Positions 5,617 through 7,472 of a DNA stretch of 7,472 nucleotides are shown here, in pieces. Position 1 is the stretch's first letter. The number at the start of each line of letters is the position of its first letter. Source of the stretch: Deltaproteobacteria bacterium (GTDB lineage: Bacteria > Myxococcota_A > UBA9160 > SZUA-336). Below the pieces are notes generated by a model, which saw only the letters and a program-made list of their open reading frames with translations, was not told the origin of the DNA and searched no databases. The DNA lies in NCBI GenBank assembly GCA_030673955.1, contig DAOVBF010000059.1, positions 1 through 7,472 on the forward strand, written 5' to 3'. The position numbers and the translations under genes were made by a program.

Positions 5617-6249
5617 ATGTACATCGGTCGGATCGTCGCCGTGGGCCGCAACCGGCGAGGAGCCAACGCAGGGCTTTATCGCGTCTCCTCGCGCTCATTC
5701 CCCAACCGCAAGGCGGTCGAGCTGAGCGGCCACCTCGCCATCGTGCCTCGGGAAGGACACGAAGCGGACCTGCAGAAGAACCCCTATATCGCCTACAACT
5801 GTCTGCGCGTGGCCGGTGACTGGGCAGTCGTCAGCAACGGCAGCCAAACCGATCCCATTGCGGAGAAAATCGAGGCGGGCATGCCCGTACGCGACGCCCT
5901 GGCTGCGGTGCTGAGCGCGCTCGACTACGAGAAGGATCAGTACAACACACCGCGCATCGCGGGCGCCGTTCCGCTCGCGGGCGACACGGCGTGGCTGGCG
6001 ATCGTACGACACGACGCGTTGATCGTGAAGGCCGTTGCGCTCGAAGCCGGGCAGGCCCGCTACCTCGCCACCTACGAGGCCAACGACGTCGGGGAATCCC
6101 AGAACTCCGAGTTCGACGCCTCGGACGCCGTTGCGGCGGCGCGCTTCGCGGTCGACGGCGGAGCATTCGCCGGCTTCGAGCATCCCGTCACGAGCGCCGC
6201 GGCGCTCGTCAAGGGCTCCCGCTTCGCGCTGGCGACCTGGATCGTCTAA
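5617..6249 (+). CDS. purO: Archaeal-type IMP cyclohydrolase (PurO homologue)
   Basis: This 210-residue protein matches my memory of archaeal PurO over its whole length (about 200 residues in methanogens). PurO closes the ring of FAICAR to give IMP, the last step of de novo purine synthesis, and has an Ntn-hydrolase-like fold. Blocks in order: MYIGRIVAVGRN (1-12), YRVSSRSFPNR (21-31), NPYIAYN (55-61), SNGSQTD (73-79), DYEKDQYNTPRIAG (103-116), TYE (152-154) and HPVTSAAA (189-196). ATG 5617 is chosen over the in-frame ATG at 5575 because GGGAGG lies six bases upstream and the protein then begins exactly as the family does. It is unrelated to PurH, the usual bacterial enzyme for this step. No other purine gene is nearby. 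The codon style is like that of its neighbours, so any transfer is probably old. It converges on the SDR gene with a five-base gap and no visible terminator. Confidence 0.9.
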   Translation: MYIGRIVAVGRNRRGANAGLYRVSSRSFPNRKAVELSGHLAIVPREGHEADLQKNPYIAYNCLRVAGDWAVVSNGSQTDPIAEKIEAGMPVRDALAAVLSALDYEKDQYNTPRIAGAVPLAGDTAWLAIVRHDALIVKAVALEAGQARYLATYEANDVGESQNSEFDASDAVAAARFAVDGGAFAGFEHPVTSAAALVKGSRFALATWIV

Positions 6250-6254
6250 CCGAC

Positions 6255-6956
6255 TCAGAAGCGCTCGCAGAAGGGACGGAGGTCGAGCTCGAACGTCCAG
6301 GCGGACGGGTCCTGCTGGACCAGGTGCAAGACCGTGTCGGCGATGCGATCGGGCTTGAGGAAGAAAGCGTCGGGCTTGTCGGGCAGCGCCTGCCGCGTTC
6401 GCGGAATATCGACCACCCCGTCGATGACCACGTAGGCCACGTGAATGCCCTGCGGGCCGAGGCTGCGCGCCATGGACTGGGCGAGGATGCGCTGAGCCGC
6501 CTTTGCCGGCGCGAAGCCGGCAAAGCCCGCGCCACCGCGCACGGAAGCGGTGGCGCCAATCACGATCACAGCGCCGCGGCCCGCCCTCAGCATGTCTCCG
6601 ACGGCCTCCTGGCCGCAGAGCAGGAGCGCGAGCGTGTTGGTTCGCCAGGCCTTCTCGAACGCTTCCGGTTTGGTCTCCATGAAGGAGCTAAAGGTCCCGC
6701 TCCCCGCGTTGTGTACGAGCACATCCACCGGGCCGAGATCCGCTCGGATACGCGCGAAGCTGTCGCGCACCGCGTCCGGGTCCCCTACGTCAGCGACGTA
6801 GCCTTTTGCGCCGGGGATCTGCGTCTCGAGCTCACGCAGACGGTCCTCCGAGCGCGCGAGCATCGCCACCCGGTAGCCCTCGGCGGCAAACCTGCGCGAG
6901 AAGGCGGCGCCGTTGCCCGGCCCGGCACCGGTCACCACGCACACGCGGGTGTTCAT
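6255..6956 (-). CDS. SDR-fold protein with Phe replacing the catalytic Tyr
   Basis: A 233-residue Rossmann-fold protein of the short-chain dehydrogenase/reductase family. It has the cofactor loop TGAGPGNG (9-16), an Arg at 35 in LARSEDR that suggests NADPH preference, DV at 56-57, NAG (83-85), Asn107 in the active-site helix, and Ser138 in GATAS. The usual YxxxK is F148-APA-K152; the codon at 6515-6513 reads TTC, so the change is clear in this sequence. The C-terminus (SAWTFELDLRPFCERF) resembles a subgroup of bacterial SDRs that I recall as also having Phe here, so this looks like a family trait rather than a broken gene. Substrate and even catalytic activity are uncertain. There is no clear SD; TAGAAT about eight bases upstream of the ATG could be a -10 box giving a very short leader. 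Confidence 0.85.
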   Translation of the reverse strand: MNTRVCVVTGAGPGNGAAFSRRFAAEGYRVAMLARSEDRLRELETQIPGAKGYVADVGDPDAVRDSFARIRADLGPVDVLVHNAGSGTFSSFMETKPEAFEKAWRTNTLALLLCGQEAVGDMLRAGRGAVIVIGATASVRGGAGFAGFAPAKAAQRILAQSMARSLGPQGIHVAYVVIDGVVDIPRTRQALPDKPDAFFLKPDRIADTVLHLVQQDPSAWTFELDLRPFCERF

Positions 6957-6978
6957 GCCGGAATTCTAACAGAGCCTC

Positions 6979-7037
6979 GGGCCCGGCCGGGGTGCAGGCA
7001 CAGCCCTGCGGTGTCGGCTGGACGTTGCACCGGGCCC
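6979..7037. repeat. 59-nt imperfect GC-rich hairpin in a divergent gap
   Basis: Three stems are stacked: GGGCCC 6979-6984 with 7032-7037, GGTGCA 6991-6996 with TGCACC 7026-7031, and CAGCC 7001-7005 with GGCTG 7016-7020, separated by small internal loops. It lies between the divergent SDR and small membrane-protein genes, where a terminator is not expected. The rest of 6957-7134 shows no gene and no clear promoter for the plus strand. Confidence 0.4.
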
Positions 7038-7134
7038 CAACCGGGCCGGCCGAGCGGCACGACCTGTGGCTTCGGCCTGGCACAGCGCTTGCTCCATAAG
7101 TGGCGGAGAAACTCAGCTCAGGAGAACGCCGAGC

Positions 7135-7377
7135 ATGCGGGATTTCGCCGAGGACGAGATCGCGACGCGCCAGCCGCCGAGCCCAGGGCTCTCGGCCGTG
7201 CTCTCGGTCCTGCTGCCGGGCCTCGGTCAGGTCTACAGCGGCCGACTCCTCGCGGGGGCCCTCTGGTTTCTCGTCACCTCGTTCAGCTACTGGGCAATAC
7301 TGCTCCCGGGCTTCTTGGTCCACGCGCTCTGCGTCTGGTCGGCCTACCAATCCGCCAAGTACTGGACCCGCTACTGA
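7135..7377 (+). CDS. Small two-helix membrane protein, TM2-like motif
   Basis: This 80-residue protein has an acidic, Pro-containing N-terminus (about 1-19), a first hydrophobic segment LSAVLSVLLPGLGQVY (about 18-33), a short turn SGRLLAG, and a second hydrophobic stretch ALWFLVTSFSYWAILLPGFLV (about 42-62; it may form one or two helices). The tail is aromatic and basic: QSAKYWTRY. The PGLGQVYSGR motif with a following Gly is typical of small TM2-type or related membrane proteins of unknown function. The ATG at 7135 is preferred, with AGGAG at 7120-7124 ten bases upstream; the in-frame ATG at 7066 has no SD and would add an unlikely N-terminus. Function unknown. Confidence 0.75.
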   Translation: MRDFAEDEIATRQPPSPGLSAVLSVLLPGLGQVYSGRLLAGALWFLVTSFSYWAILLPGFLVHALCVWSAYQSAKYWTRY

Positions 7378-7393
7378 GTGCTCGTCGCTCAGT
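7373..7393. terminator. Hairpin covering both stop codons of a convergent pair
   Basis: ACTGAG 7373-7378 pairs exactly with CTCAGT 7388-7393, extendable by a T-G and a G-C pair. The arms contain the TGA of the membrane-protein gene (7375-7377) and the TGA of the minus-strand gene (7391-7389). No U-tract; a shared terminator is an inference. Confidence 0.4.
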
Positions 7394-7472
7394 CGTAAAC
7401 GATCACGCCGCGCGCGTTCAGGCCCTTCTGCAGATCCTCGAGAGCCTGGGGCGCCTCATCGATCGTGTAGGT
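7389..7472 (-). CDS. C-terminal end of a probable zinc-type alcohol dehydrogenase (partial)
   Basis: Only the last 27 residues are in the window: TYTIDEAPQALEDLQKG, then LNARGVIVYD, then TGA at 7391-7389. The pattern of a hydrophobic strand, D/E-E-A-x-x-A-L-x-x-L and a closing R-G-V-I-V-x-D is the usual end of medium-chain alcohol dehydrogenases. The start and catalytic domain lie beyond the right edge, so the subfamily cannot be judged; a Qor-type MDR is a less likely alternative. Confidence 0.65.
   Translation of the reverse strand, partial: TYTIDEAPQALEDLQKGLNARGVIVYD

Noticed and set aside
7066..7134. Longer start for the small membrane protein
   Set aside because: There is no SD at 7066 and the extra 23 residues look like translated leader; AGGAG precedes 7135.
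1..7472. tRNA, rRNA, CRISPR array or insertion sequence
   Set aside because: No cloverleaf, rRNA-like core, regularly spaced repeats or transposase was seen by eye.

Overview
The window comes from a high-GC bacterial chromosome with strong G/C preference at third codon positions and compact gene packing. The gene set suggests an uncultured lineage of the Myxococcota / Desulfobacterota / Binatota (old Deltaproteobacteria) kind: two unrelated acyl-CoA dehydrogenases (ACADs), a P450-type [3Fe-4S] ferredoxin, MDR and SDR oxidoreductases and a lipoprotein-like methyltransferase. The taxon is inferred from gene style only. No rRNA, tRNA, CRISPR array, transposase or integrase is visible, and no gap between genes exceeds about 200 bases.

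Layout: (1) 1-312 (+), the C-terminal end of an unrecognised Trp/Arg/Phe-rich protein. (2) 315-423, three consecutive perfect hairpins, the last overlapping the stop codon of the next gene. (3) 420-653 (-), a small single-cluster ferredoxin, divergent from (4) 772-1929 (+), a 385-aa ACAD whose catalytic Glu appears to sit in the isovaleryl-CoA-dehydrogenase position. (5) 1962-5419 (-), a tight three-gene operon read right to left: a 574-aa ACAD with an extended C-terminus, a quinone oxidoreductase of the Qor/zeta-crystallin family (9-nt gap), and a class I SAM methyltransferase with a lipoprotein signal (2-nt gap). (6) 5420-5616, a divergent control region with a 27-bp interrupted dyad and a foldable leader. 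(7) 5617-6249 (+), a homologue of the archaeal-type IMP cyclohydrolase PurO. (8) 6255-6956 (-), an SDR-fold protein with Phe in place of the catalytic Tyr. (9) 6957-7134, a divergent gap with a 59-nt imperfect hairpin. (10) 7135-7377 (+), an 80-aa two-helix membrane protein. (11) 7389-7472 (-), the last 27 residues of a probable zinc-type alcohol dehydrogenase.

The ACADs, Qor, SDR and ADH pieces suggest a neighbourhood for acyl-CoA or lipid catabolism, with electrons leaving through flavin and NAD(P). The PurO homologue stands alone and performs the last step of IMP synthesis; most bacteria use PurH for this step, so it is the most distinctive gene here. I see no clearly undescribed multi-gene system. 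The best leads are the bacterial PurO and its leader, the lipoprotein-like methyltransferase coupled to lipid-oxidation genes, and the FxxxK SDR.
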